42,500 bases of DNA, taken from positions 8,531,086 through 8,573,585 of the forward strand of contig CM022676.1 of assembly GCA_012295275.1 (NCBI GenBank). The letters are read 5' to 3'. This document shows, one piece after another, positions 1 to 9,455 of this stretch (position 1 is the first letter of the stretch; each line of letters starts with the position of its first letter). Under the pieces are notes generated by a model that worked only from the letters and a program-made list of their open reading frames with translations, was not told where the DNA came from and did no database searches. Source of the DNA: Chrysomallon squamiferum (lineage: Eukaryota; Mollusca; Gastropoda; Neomphalida; Peltospiridae). The position numbers and the translations under genes are program-made.

Positions 1-181
1 CTATATATAACAAATAAATATCTTTCATTTTATTTTTTTTATTTTTTATTTGTACATGAAATTATTGATAATTTATATATATATATATTTACCTCCTTTT
101 TTTTGTACAATTAAATATTACTTAATTATTTGAATTTTCCATTAAGCTCTGTCTAATTATTAACTGTTTATTGTTTTACAG

Positions 182-332
182 AAAAACGCAGTGGCTAACG
201 CCAAATAAGCGATTCGAACAGGAGGAGAGCAGAAACTTTGTCCATCCAGACAGACCCACTGCGAAATTAGGTCTGATTAAAGCGCCATATTTATTTACCT
301 TTCATCAACACAGCAGATGCCTACAAACCTAA
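182..332 (+). CDS. 3'-terminal coding exon of an unrecognised gene (5' part outside the window)
   Basis: A good splice acceptor (pyrimidine-rich stretch ending TTTTACAG at 174-181) opens onto a 150-base patch clearly richer in G+C than its flanks. Only one frame stays open: one base completes a split codon, then 49 codons run from 183 to a TAA at 330-332. The peptide begins KTQWLTPNKRFEQEESRNF and includes VHPDRPTAKLGLIKAPYLF. An AATAAA follows 37 bases after the stop. Acceptor, open frame, stop and nearby polyadenylation signal together support a last exon. There is no ATG because it is internal to the mRNA. I do not recognise the family. It is convergent with the minus-strand gene ending at 6730. 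A non-coding exon is the main alternative. Confidence 0.5.
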
Positions 333-369
333 ATATCTGTCTGTGTTGCAAGTAATTTTTAGCGTAAAT

Positions 370-375
370 AATAAA
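370..375 (+). terminator. Polyadenylation signal AATAAA of the left-edge gene
   Basis: Canonical AATAAA, 37 bases after the TAA at 330-332. The position is right for a short 3' UTR, but the hexamer is common in such A+T-rich DNA. Confidence 0.4.
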
Positions 376-1423
376 ATTTACTAACATACATTCTGTACTA
401 GAAGAAAATATGATAAATATTATAAGGAAAAGATACACGGATTTTGAAAAAGTGGTTGCTTCTTATTAAAATCTGAATGATAATGTTTGTCTAATCAAAG
501 CACGCAAATTGAGGACCTAATTTCGTTGTTCTGTCGTCTGCTACATTTACGAGCTTTCCACCGATAAGCAAAAGAAAAAAAAAAAAAGTTAGAAGAGTTA
601 TTGGTCTTGGAAAATGGCGGAAACAAAGGAAAGATAACTGTTATGTGCCTGAACGCTCGTTTCCCGTTTCTCATTAACATAATTAATTTATCAGGGATGA
701 CAAAATGAACTGTTATTGTTCAGTTACGACAAATCATCTTTAATTTATTTATTGTAATTTTTTTTTTTCAAGAACATATGTATATTACCCTATAAATCTT
801 CCATACCTATAAAATATGTGTGTCTTCTCTAAATATTTTTGTAACAATTCCAGAAATCAATATTATTAGATCTTTCCTCAGATAATTAATTTTATGTTTC
901 AGTTTTGTTTCTGTCACATTCATCCATCCATCCATCTATTTTACCTGTCCATCCATTCATCATTTTTCATTCCACTCGAAATAAATTCATCGATAATATT
1001 ATTTAATTAATATTTATAATGCTTGTTTATTGGTAAATATTTAATCTTTGTGAACATTGATTTTATTCTTAGTTATTGATTTGATCTGATTTGATTTTAA
1101 TTTTTAAATTCAGTCTACTGCGGTGTGTTTATTTTACGTAGTTTCCATGGTGACAATTTTATACATCTACGTACATTCAATTTATATTTTAGAAGTAGGT
1201 GTAAACTATCTACATTCCAGCAATTTTCAGATGTATATATTGTTATTAATATTCCTACATCTGTCTGTATTTAAGCAGAATATAGTAGCACCTATTCGAC
1301 ATCAGTTGTTATGCATCCTAATATAACTACACCTAAACATAGATGTGATGAAATTTTAAGAATAATATGTTTAAAAATTGATGCACTAAGACGCAATATT
1401 TAAGAGAATAATAACAGACTTCT

Positions 1424-1473
1424 TTATTATTATTATCATTATTATTATGATTATGATTATGATGATGATGATG

Positions 1474-1526
<53 letters not shown>
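1424..1526. repeat. (ATT)n / (GAT)n microsatellite
   Basis: About 100 bases of ATT repeats interrupted by GAT units. The poly-isoleucine open frame here is a repeat artefact. Confidence 0.9.
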
Positions 1527-1534
<8 letters not shown>

Positions 1535-2669
1535 TTACTTCACGAATACAACTGTAATAACTGTCGTACTTTATTATTATCAACGACTTGACGTCACAAC
1601 TGTCACTTAAAAGCAAACGATTTCTTTTTTCTTTTCTTTTTTCTCTCTTTCCCAAAATATTATAGTTCTGTGTAGCTTATTTTATACTTAGAATGCGACA
1701 GCAACGCCAGTGACAACGTCCTGGTGATTCTTCAAAAAATGTGCAGAATTGTTTATTACATAAATTTTTGTTTTTCCTTTTTATTTTTGTTATATATTTG
1801 TATATAATGGACTTCTCCCGGTATTGTGATGATGGGCGTTTGCAACTAATTTATTACGATTATTTCGAGAAATATTAAAATAAAAATATATTCAAAATCA
1901 GAAAACTTCAGCTATTATGGAACATAGATACATCCTTGTGAGAAAAAAATAAAATTTATTCAAACAGTTTTATTGAAAATTCAAAAATAGCACCAGGAAC
2001 AATGACATTTATATTTCTTCTAATAATTAATTTTAATTATTTAATAATTTTTGTAACGTAATTCTGACGTCATGCATGATGCATTGCAATCTGGTCCAAA
2101 ATTATTATCAGAAATATTTAAATAAAATTATTTTACTGCAGTTAATAGACATGGTACGTCCAGTAATGGAATTAATTTTATTCCAGTTCAGGCGCTGTCC
2201 TCATACGGAATATGACGTCACATATTTTTACCAAAAGTGTTATTTTCAAATGAACATTTCCGAGATTTCACAACTTTCCCAATTGTTTTTTCTAAATAAT
2301 ATCAACAACATTTTGTTGTTGTTTTTGGGTTTTTTTTTTTAAAGTATATTAGTAATGCATGGCTTAAGCTGAACAAAAATTAACCTACGTAACTCGGGGG
2401 GGGGGGTATCTATATTTTATATGCACACTATAGTTTTCTGATTTATAATACGTTAGCACCATGATATATATATCTGTATATATATATATATGAGAGTAGG
2501 CCTATATATATTCATTTATGGTCTGTCTTCCTTGAAGTTTATTTTTACCAAGTACTTTGCTTTGTTTTGTTTCTATGAAATACTGCATTTTCAAAAATTT
2601 GAAATTAATTTTGTGGAGTTGCCTGTTAAGTTTTTGTACCTATTTTTAAACATCTACGCTTTATTTCAT

Positions 2670-2670
<1 letters not shown>

Positions 2671-2704
<34 letters not shown>
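2671..2704. repeat. Poly-T tract
   Basis: 34 consecutive T. This could be the A-tail of a minus-strand retroposon, but no body or target-site duplication is evident. Confidence 0.9.
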
Positions 2705-2707
<3 letters not shown>

Positions 2708-2778
2708 GATTTAAAGAAATGCGTGATGTGGTTAAATGTATTATTTTAGCCCTTCCCTTTTAGTGTACATACATCGGA

Positions 2779-3057
2779 GGGCTTAATCCACGGAAAAAAT
2801 ACTATTTATAGTCTATATATTTCTGTGTTAATGTGTAAGCTTGCGCGTTTATATAAAATATATGTGTGTGTGTGTGAGTGCGCGCGCGTGCGTGCGTATC
2901 TGGGACTGGGTGTGTCAGTCTGTCTGTTTGTGCATTTTCTACCTTTAATTAGTTACATAACTTGTTACATTTTCTACCCCTCTCTTATGATATATATCTA
3001 TATATCGTCATATTTCGACAGTTTTCGGTAGGTTCGTATTTTTCCGTGGATTATGCC
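2779..3057. repeat. Inverted-repeat pair, MITE-like
   Basis: TAATCCACGGAAAAA within 2784-2802 recurs in inverted orientation within 3036-3054 (TTTTTCCGTGGATTA), with TAC/GTA extending the match after one A-length difference. The arms enclose about 230 bases containing TG/CG-rich and AT-rich sequence and no credible coding frame. It may be a small non-autonomous element or chance. No target-site duplication was confirmed. Confidence 0.35.
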
Positions 3058-3670
3058 ACTGGCTCTAGGAATGCGTTGAAAGCATTTCGCAAGATCTGAC
3101 GTCATCACTGAAAGTTATATATTTTAAAATTAATACTTGTTAAGTGTTCATTAAAAAATGTCTTTTCCCAGAAATAAATTATATATAAATTTAATTTGCT
3201 TACCTAACTTTGGTAATGGAAGTTATAGTGTTTTCACTGTTCAGGACAAAAGTACATCTTAGCCATAAACCTTCCGTTTATGATGCAAACGCAGAATTAG
3301 AAGCAGAACAATTGTGATTACGTCATATCATTGTTGACGTCATTGGCGGTTGATTGTATGGAAGTTGTTAAAGGAATAAGCGAGATCTTTATGAACTGTT
3401 GTTGTTAAGATGATAGTGGATAACATGCAAACACTGTTAGTAAGATACGTTTTTCCCGTTCATGAAATAGCTTCTAATTTTCCTCGCAATAAAATAAGTT
3501 AAACAGACATATATGCATTCGCGCACAAACACAGTAAATATCTTAGCAACGTTTTAATAACTCATATAGTATAATGTGATAGGGCTTTTCATCATGATTT
3601 AGATTAAGGCTCGCTGCATTTATTTTCCAATTGCTTATGTTTTATATTACATAATATGCATATGTATCTG

Positions 3671-3683
3671 TTATTATTATTAT

Positions 3684-3727
<44 letters not shown>

Positions 3728-3753
3728 TTATTATTACTATTACTGTTATAATA

Positions 3754-3801
<48 letters not shown>

Positions 3802-3802
3802 T
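3671..3802. repeat. (ATT)n / (ACT)n microsatellite
   Basis: About 130 bases alternating blocks of TTA and CTA triplets. Confidence 0.9.
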
Positions 3803-4221
3803 CCAAGCCCATAGTAAAGTAACTTAATTATTTAACCTTCGCCTCAACTGTAAAATTACAGTACAGGTTAATAATAAACAAAATAAAATACATTAAAAAA
3901 TTTAAAAATAAAAAATACTAAAACCGTTATCTTAATATATATCTACCTCATAACATAAATTCATTGGAAATATAAATTAAACAATATAAGGGGGAAATAT
4001 TAAATCTAACATCAAGCTTCGAGTAAACCAAAATAGATATAAAGAAACGTATTTTTATCGTCAGACCGGGTTTTTCCTTTCAGATAAAACTGGATGTCTG
4101 TACGTGTGTTTGTGTGTTACTGATACACATATCAGAATGTTGTCGTATTTGTGACTTAGCATAATTTATGTACGCGAATGATTACATACTTTAGTTTCAA
4201 TGTACGTGTCCATATGTGTGC

Positions 4222-4341
<120 letters not shown>

Positions 4342-4656
4342 CTCAAGCAGTCCTAATTTAAAACAAAATAAAATAATTACAAAAGACAAATACACAATTA
4401 TCCGAATCTAAAAATAGAACAAAATTTTTTTAATATTATTGCATAGCACTTTTCTTTTCGTATTCTAAGAATAAAACATCTTTACAATTGTCCTTTATAT
4501 ATAATATTTTTTCTTAATGTTTTTGTTGTCAGACTTTTGTTGTTTTTTAATTAGAGACGCATATTTTTTGTATCTCGTTTATTTTGTTTTTTTGATGTCC
4601 ATTGAATAGTCTGAGAGAAATAAACTATCTCATTGTGATTTGTTTGAATTCTTTAT

Positions 4657-5240
4657 TATAATTACTACAACTACTACTAACGTCTAATAATATACTACAT
4701 CCACTATTTCCAGTACTACTACTACTACTAGTCTTATTTCCAGTATTATTGCTGTTACAATTACTATTACTGTCTACTACTACTACTACTGTTACGACCA
4801 AGACTATCACTATTGCTACAACTTTTGTTAATACTAATGCTACTATTACTATTACTGCTATTTCTTCCACTATTCTGTTACTACATCCAGTACCACGACT
4901 ACTACTACAAGCAGTACCACGTCTTTTGCTTTTACTGCCAAAATTACGACTACTACTACTACTACTACTACTACTACCACTACTATTACTACTACTACGA
5001 CTATTACTACTATTATTATTACTACTACTACTACCACTACTACTACTATCACTACTATACTATTACTGCTACTTCAGCAGTTATTACCGCCACCATTATT
5101 ATATTACTACTGCCACTTCATCCCTATCACAACTACTGCTACCACCACTACCTTACTAGTACTTCCGACTACTACTGCGGCTAGAACTACTGCTACCAAT
5201 ATCACTGCTGCTGCAACTACTAATACTATTACTGATAAAG
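4657..5240. repeat. Imperfect (ACT)n-rich tract
   Basis: Nearly 600 bases of degenerate ACT/ATT/ACC triplets. All long open frames across it (Leu-, Tyr- or Val-rich) come from triplet periodicity and are not treated as genes. Confidence 0.9.
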
Positions 5241-5250
5241 CGAAGTACGA

Positions 5251-5255
<5 letters not shown>

Positions 5256-5335
<80 letters not shown>
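5256..5335. repeat. (GA)n microsatellite
   Basis: About 40 GA units directly after the degenerate ACT tract. Confidence 0.95.
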
Positions 5336-5342
<7 letters not shown>

Positions 5343-5483
5343 TACATCATATACTGATGCTACGCATAGAAGAGACAAATAACACCAAAGACATTAAAAA
5401 AAAAAATGAAGTCGAGAATGATATCACAGTTTATTACGTCAGCACATAAAACAACATTTTACATCATTTCCTCAACCATATTG

Positions 5484-5750
5484 TGTCATAATCGTAAAAC
5501 TGCGTAAAAAAAAAAGACTTAGATCTGTCCCCTGAATAGGAAATCCTTGTAAAATTCTCTAACAGAAGGTAATCCCAAAATGTTAACAATATAACACAGC
5601 ATTTAGAAAGTTGAATATTTTATATATTAAAGACATAAGAAATGATCATTCTTTGTCATAACCCTAACTCTGCAGCAAAGACAGAGTTGTGTCCCCTGAC
5701 TGACAATCCTTGTAGTCCTTTGACAGATACATAACCCAGAATATTAATAA
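5484..5750. repeat. Diverged tandem duplication, period about 170
   Basis: Two successive segments share the same order of words: TGTCATAA (5484 and 5654), then GTCCCCTGA, then AATCCTTGTA, then a CTAACAG/TTGACAG ending. Spacing differs by small indels. This is an old two-copy tandem repeat with no coding content. Confidence 0.55.
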
Positions 5751-6120
5751 AATAAGTAAGGTTGAGTTCGTGATAATTTTGCGTTCAGGGTCTTTGTGTT
5801 GTCTTCTTGACTTCTAATAACTTTATACTTACTAGTAATCTTGTTAGTTTTTTGTTGTTGTTGTTGTAGTTTTCTTCTTTTCTTAAACGATAACAATATC
5901 TTAGGGGAGATAACTTTAGTTCAGCAGGACCAATAAAGAGACGGAGTGATTTAACGTTGAACGTAATCACACACACACACACAATTAAAAGTTCAAAAGT
6001 TAGAACCTGTAATACTTGTTTAATTATTTTATCACAGATTTTTATATGATCGTTTTACTTTTGATGAACTGCATGTAAAACGGAGGTTTATCAGTAGCAG
6101 GAGCACCACCGTCGAAATCT

Positions 6121-6205
6121 GAAAATAAATAAATAAATATGTATATGAATAAATGAATGAATGAATGAACGAATGAATAACTTTATAAATAAATAAATAA
6201 AACGA
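6121..6205. repeat. (AAAT)n / (AATG)n tetranucleotide tract
   Basis: Mixed AAAT and GAAT tetranucleotides with interruptions. Confidence 0.8.
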
Positions 6206-6729
6206 CAAACAAATAAAAATGGCCAATAGTTTCCTTTTGTTTTCGTTTTGGGGTATTGGAATTTTTGCTGTGGTTGTTGTTCTTGTCATTTTTTGTTTTA
6301 ATCAGTAATTTCATCAAAAGGCCGTCAATGAAATAAAATAAAATAATATAATATAAAATAAAATTAAACATGTTATAGTATTTCACTGAAGAAGATAGAT
6401 AAAAACATATCATAGTTGCTATGGAAACTTATCCAAACCGAGTGATACTGGCAAAGGTTTTGAAGCTTGGATTTTGAATGAAATTTTTATATTTCGAGAA
6501 ATATTTTGATGTTGCTATTGGTTGCGGATATGTTACTTACAACCATTTTCTTTTCGCGCATGTTTGTAAATATTAATTCATTTGCTTTACTTCCTAATAT
6601 ATAAATCTATTTTTCTGAATGCTCGAATTTGGAAAATATTTGTATGTGTATATGCGTGGATATATATATGCATGGATATATATATATATATTAATATATG
6701 CATTGTCCTTTTATCGACGAAGCGATATA

Positions 6730-6878
6730 CTAACTTTTAACACTAAGCAATGCTTTCGGCGGTTCTACATATCTTCTTCTGCTTAAAATATCGCCATTAG
6801 AACTTTTAATTCTTGTCGTTGATAATCGATGAAATTCCTCCGCGGTGCTAGGAGCATCGCTATAAAATATACCTTCAT
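6730..6878 (-). CDS. Unrecognised gene, last exon
   Basis: 149 bases, acceptor CTCCATTTAG. Two bases complete an Asn codon, then 48 codons run to TAG at 6730-6732. The peptide reads EGIFYSDAPSTAEEF through RRRYVEPPKA to LLSVKS. An in-frame ATG just 5' of the exon lies in the intron and is not the start. Confidence 0.75.
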
Positions 6879-7769
6879 CTAAATGGAGAAAATAAATTAT
6901 TAAATGCACCACGTTATAATGGTCATTAAAATTAATAGTTTAGAAGAAGTTTAAAAAGAACAGACACATCCTGAAAGTACGTACAGTATACAATAGTTTA
7001 TATATAATTCTGTAGATGCTTTAAGTATATATCTTTCTTAGATCTGTATTGTTTCAGACACTTGTTATATAACAAAAACATGGGAATTTGTATAAATACA
7101 TTAAACAAATAGGAAATTGGTTTTTAAGGCTTAAAATCTGACTGTTTGTTTTTGTTGTATTGTTGTTGATTTTTTGTTTGTTTTTTAAATAAGCGTAACT
7201 TATTAAAAAATATTTCTAAGAAAAGAACTATAGTTTAACTGTGATTTAAGACAATAAAGGATTAAAAGAGTGAACTATATCTTTGACCTTAGTAAATTAA
7301 TAATTAATATTTACTTTGGTATGGAGAATCAAGTCTTCGTCTTCTTGTCAAATATTTCTGCTGACTGGGTACGCGTAGCTATAACAAACACGTTAAAATT
7401 ACAAATATTATCATACTTAGACGAAACTGTTTAGGCGGAGTAAGAATGTGTAGATTCGTGTGTACATAGAGAGTAAATAAATAACACACATACACATACA
7501 TACATTAAAAACTTGTGTGTTTGAAATGCTATATTTATTTATGCGCAACTTGTACGTACATACACTCCGACATTGTATTCGTACATATATTTAGAAATGT
7601 AAGATATCTCAACAAAGTATGTGACGTCATAAGAGAACAATTTGATAACGTCACTAGATGTATATGATGAAGGTTGATAAAAAGGAATAATTTCTTCAAG
7701 AATAAAATATTTAACAACAAAGATCACAACTGAAACAAAACTATATGTCCACACACAGTCACGCACACA

Positions 7770-7810
<41 letters not shown>

Positions 7811-7992
7811 ACGTCACTGACTGGTAAGATACTAATAAAATATTCTAAATATTTACAGAGTAGAAGATAATTTTATTCTGGCTGTATTTAATTGTATTAT
7901 GTTATAAATGAAATAATTTACCACATCACAAACAGGTAGTAATCTTTCTGGTCTGTCATCAACATTCAGGGGAACTGAAAATAAATTTTATT

Positions 7993-8073
<81 letters not shown>

Positions 8074-9350
8074 GTTGTTGTTGTTGTTGTTGTTGTTTTT
8101 TCTTCTTCTTGATGCTGTATTGCTGTTGTATTTTGTGCTAGGGTATCGTTAAAGTAATAAAATTGAATATGTTGTTGTAATTTTTGTTGTTGTTGTTGTT
8201 GTTGTTGTTATTGCCATCATTATTATACCAGAACGGCTAAAATCGTTAGTATATATTTACTTATATTAATTCTACTTTTATTGTTCTTCCTATTGAAATT
8301 GTACTAACATAGATATTGTAATAACAGTAGTAGCAGTAAAAATAGTAGCAATAATAGTAATAGTAATGGTAACATTAATAAGAGCAAAAATACTAGTACT
8401 ACTACTAATAACAGTATTAGAAGTAATAGCAGTAGTAACAGAAGCAGCAGCAGTAATAGTAACTGTAGTAGTACTGGTAGCATAGTAGTTATAATAGCTG
8501 CAGTAGCAATCGTAGAAGTAGTAGTCGTCGTCGTTTTAATAGTAGTTTTAGTAGTAGTAGTAGTAAGTACACTTACGTATCCCGTCTACCTTTTTGGCGT
8601 AGTTGCTGGCGCAGATGAAGACTCTTGGTTCGACTGGTTTTCTGTGCTGGTACGCGACGCTGTAATACGAGGTTTCAGTCGTTTTATTTTCAGGCGGATC
8701 GCTTAACAGAGTTTTTACGGTACACACGGGCTTCTGTAAAACGAATGGGAAAAAGAAAATTAAAGGGATGATGAAGATATTATAGATAAAGGCTGTGTTT
8801 TAACTGTGTATTGTGTGTGTGTGCGTGCGTGTGTGCGCGTGTGTGTGTGAGAGAGAGAGATAAAAAAGATGTGAGAGACAGACAGATGGAAAGACAGGGA
8901 ATTAGCTGAATAAGTAGATTCTGTTCTATAGTTCTTTTTATAATCATTTCTTCGACATCAACAAAGAAATAAACAGCATTCTCTCTGTGTGTGTGTTTAT
9001 GTAGGTGTGTGTGAGGGAGAGAGAATGTGTGTGTATATATGTATTTTGTGTAAGAGAAAGAGAGAATAGAAAAACAGGAGAGGATAGAGATACAGACAGA
9101 CAGAAAACAGATAGGTAGATTTGTTTACATTTCATCATTTTCCTACAATTATATATTTCACTTACAATCCTGCTATGGAGATCAACAAAAACCAACACTC
9201 ACTCTGTCCTGCAGTCTCTGGATGTGTCTGGCAAGAACTAGATGTGGCTTGTATCGACGTTTCCAGTCTTCAGCAGTCAAAGTCGATTTCTGACAGTGAA
9301 ATCTGCTTCTGTGCTCTGTCTCCCAGGACGACGAAGATTCCCGAAACCTT
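6730..9350 (-). CDS. Unrecognised multi-exon protein, C-terminal 189 residues (five exons)
   Basis: Five minus-strand exons were assembled by eye. Transcript order is 9350-9203, 8733-8577, 7974-7922, 7378-7315 and 6878-6730. Every intron is GT-AG, and the joining phases (0, 1, 0, 1) all agree, which is very unlikely by chance. The product is basic, with RRYKPHLVLARHIQRL early, a Tyr/His-rich middle (TETSYYSVAYQHRKP), a TRRRR block and a C-terminus ending PPKALLSVKS. No transmembrane segment, signal peptide or familiar domain is visible. The short Tyr-, His- and Arg-rich motifs recall small axonemal microtubule-associated proteins, but that is only an impression. The first exon here starts inside a codon, so more exons lie upstream; candidates are a donor at 15233 and an exon at 17180-17224. 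It is convergent with the left-edge gene. Confidence 0.75.
7315..7378 (-). CDS. Unrecognised gene, exon n-1
   Basis: 64 bases, acceptor TTGTTATAG, donor GTAAAT. 21 codons (LRVPSQQKYLTRRRRLDSPY plus Q) and one base. The acceptor polypyrimidine tract is weak, but the phase on both sides fits only this reading. Confidence 0.65.
7751..7808. repeat. (CA)n microsatellite
   Basis: About 25 CA units with one or two interruptions, in an intron of the minus-strand gene. Confidence 0.9.
7922..7974 (-). CDS. Unrecognised gene, exon n-2
   Basis: 53 bases, acceptor TTTTCAG, donor GTAAAT. Two bases complete the split codon, then 17 codons (PLNVDDRPERLLPVCDV) run to phase 0. The intron just upstream on the transcript carries a long (AAT)n/(AAC)n run that stops 15 bases from this acceptor. 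Confidence 0.7.
7989..8097. repeat. (ATT)n / (TTG)n microsatellite beside a splice acceptor
   Basis: About 110 bases; transcribed as (AAC)n then (AAT)n on the minus strand. It ends 15 bases before the 7974 acceptor, replacing the usual pyrimidine tract. Confidence 0.9.
8310..8568. repeat. Imperfect (AGT)n tract
   Basis: Degenerate AGT/AAT/AGC triplets filling most of the intron between the 8577 and 7974 exons. It abuts the GTAAGT donor of the 8577 exon. Confidence 0.85.
8577..8733 (-). CDS. Unrecognised gene, exon n-3
   Basis: 157 bases, acceptor TTTTACAG, donor GTAAGT (perfect consensus). 52 codons from KPVCTVKTLL to YAKKVDGI plus one base (phase 1). It is CpG-bearing and G+C-rich against A+T-rich flanks, as expected for coding DNA here. 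Confidence 0.8.
9203..9350 (-). CDS. Unrecognised gene, exon n-4
   Basis: 148 bases. The acceptor TTTCCTTCAG is followed by AAGG, giving a CAGAAG tandem acceptor that could be used at either AG without changing frame. The donor is GTGAGT. One base completes a split codon, then 49 codons (from RFRESSSSWE to HIQRLQDR) run to phase 0. A second frame is open for only 26 codons before TGA. Confidence 0.75.
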
Positions 9351-9455
9351 CTGAAGGAAAAAAGCAATAACTTAATTCATAATGAATAAATAATACACTC
9401 ATTGGGCAGATCAGCACATACCACGACCTTTGTTAATTAAAACTTAGAGGTGTGA

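Noticed and set aside
2671-2704. Poly-T as the A-tail of a minus-strand retroposon
   Set aside because: No reverse transcriptase fragment, tRNA-like promoter boxes or target-site duplication seen beside it.
4749-5184. Long Leu-, Tyr- and Val-rich open frames on both strands
   Set aside because: They translate an imperfect (ACT)n tract in several frames at once; there is no start context, domain or splice structure.
9275-9357. Alternative reading of exon 9203-9350 beginning KVSGIFVVLGDR
   Set aside because: It hits a TGA after 26 codons, whereas the other frame is open to the donor and joins in phase with four further exons.
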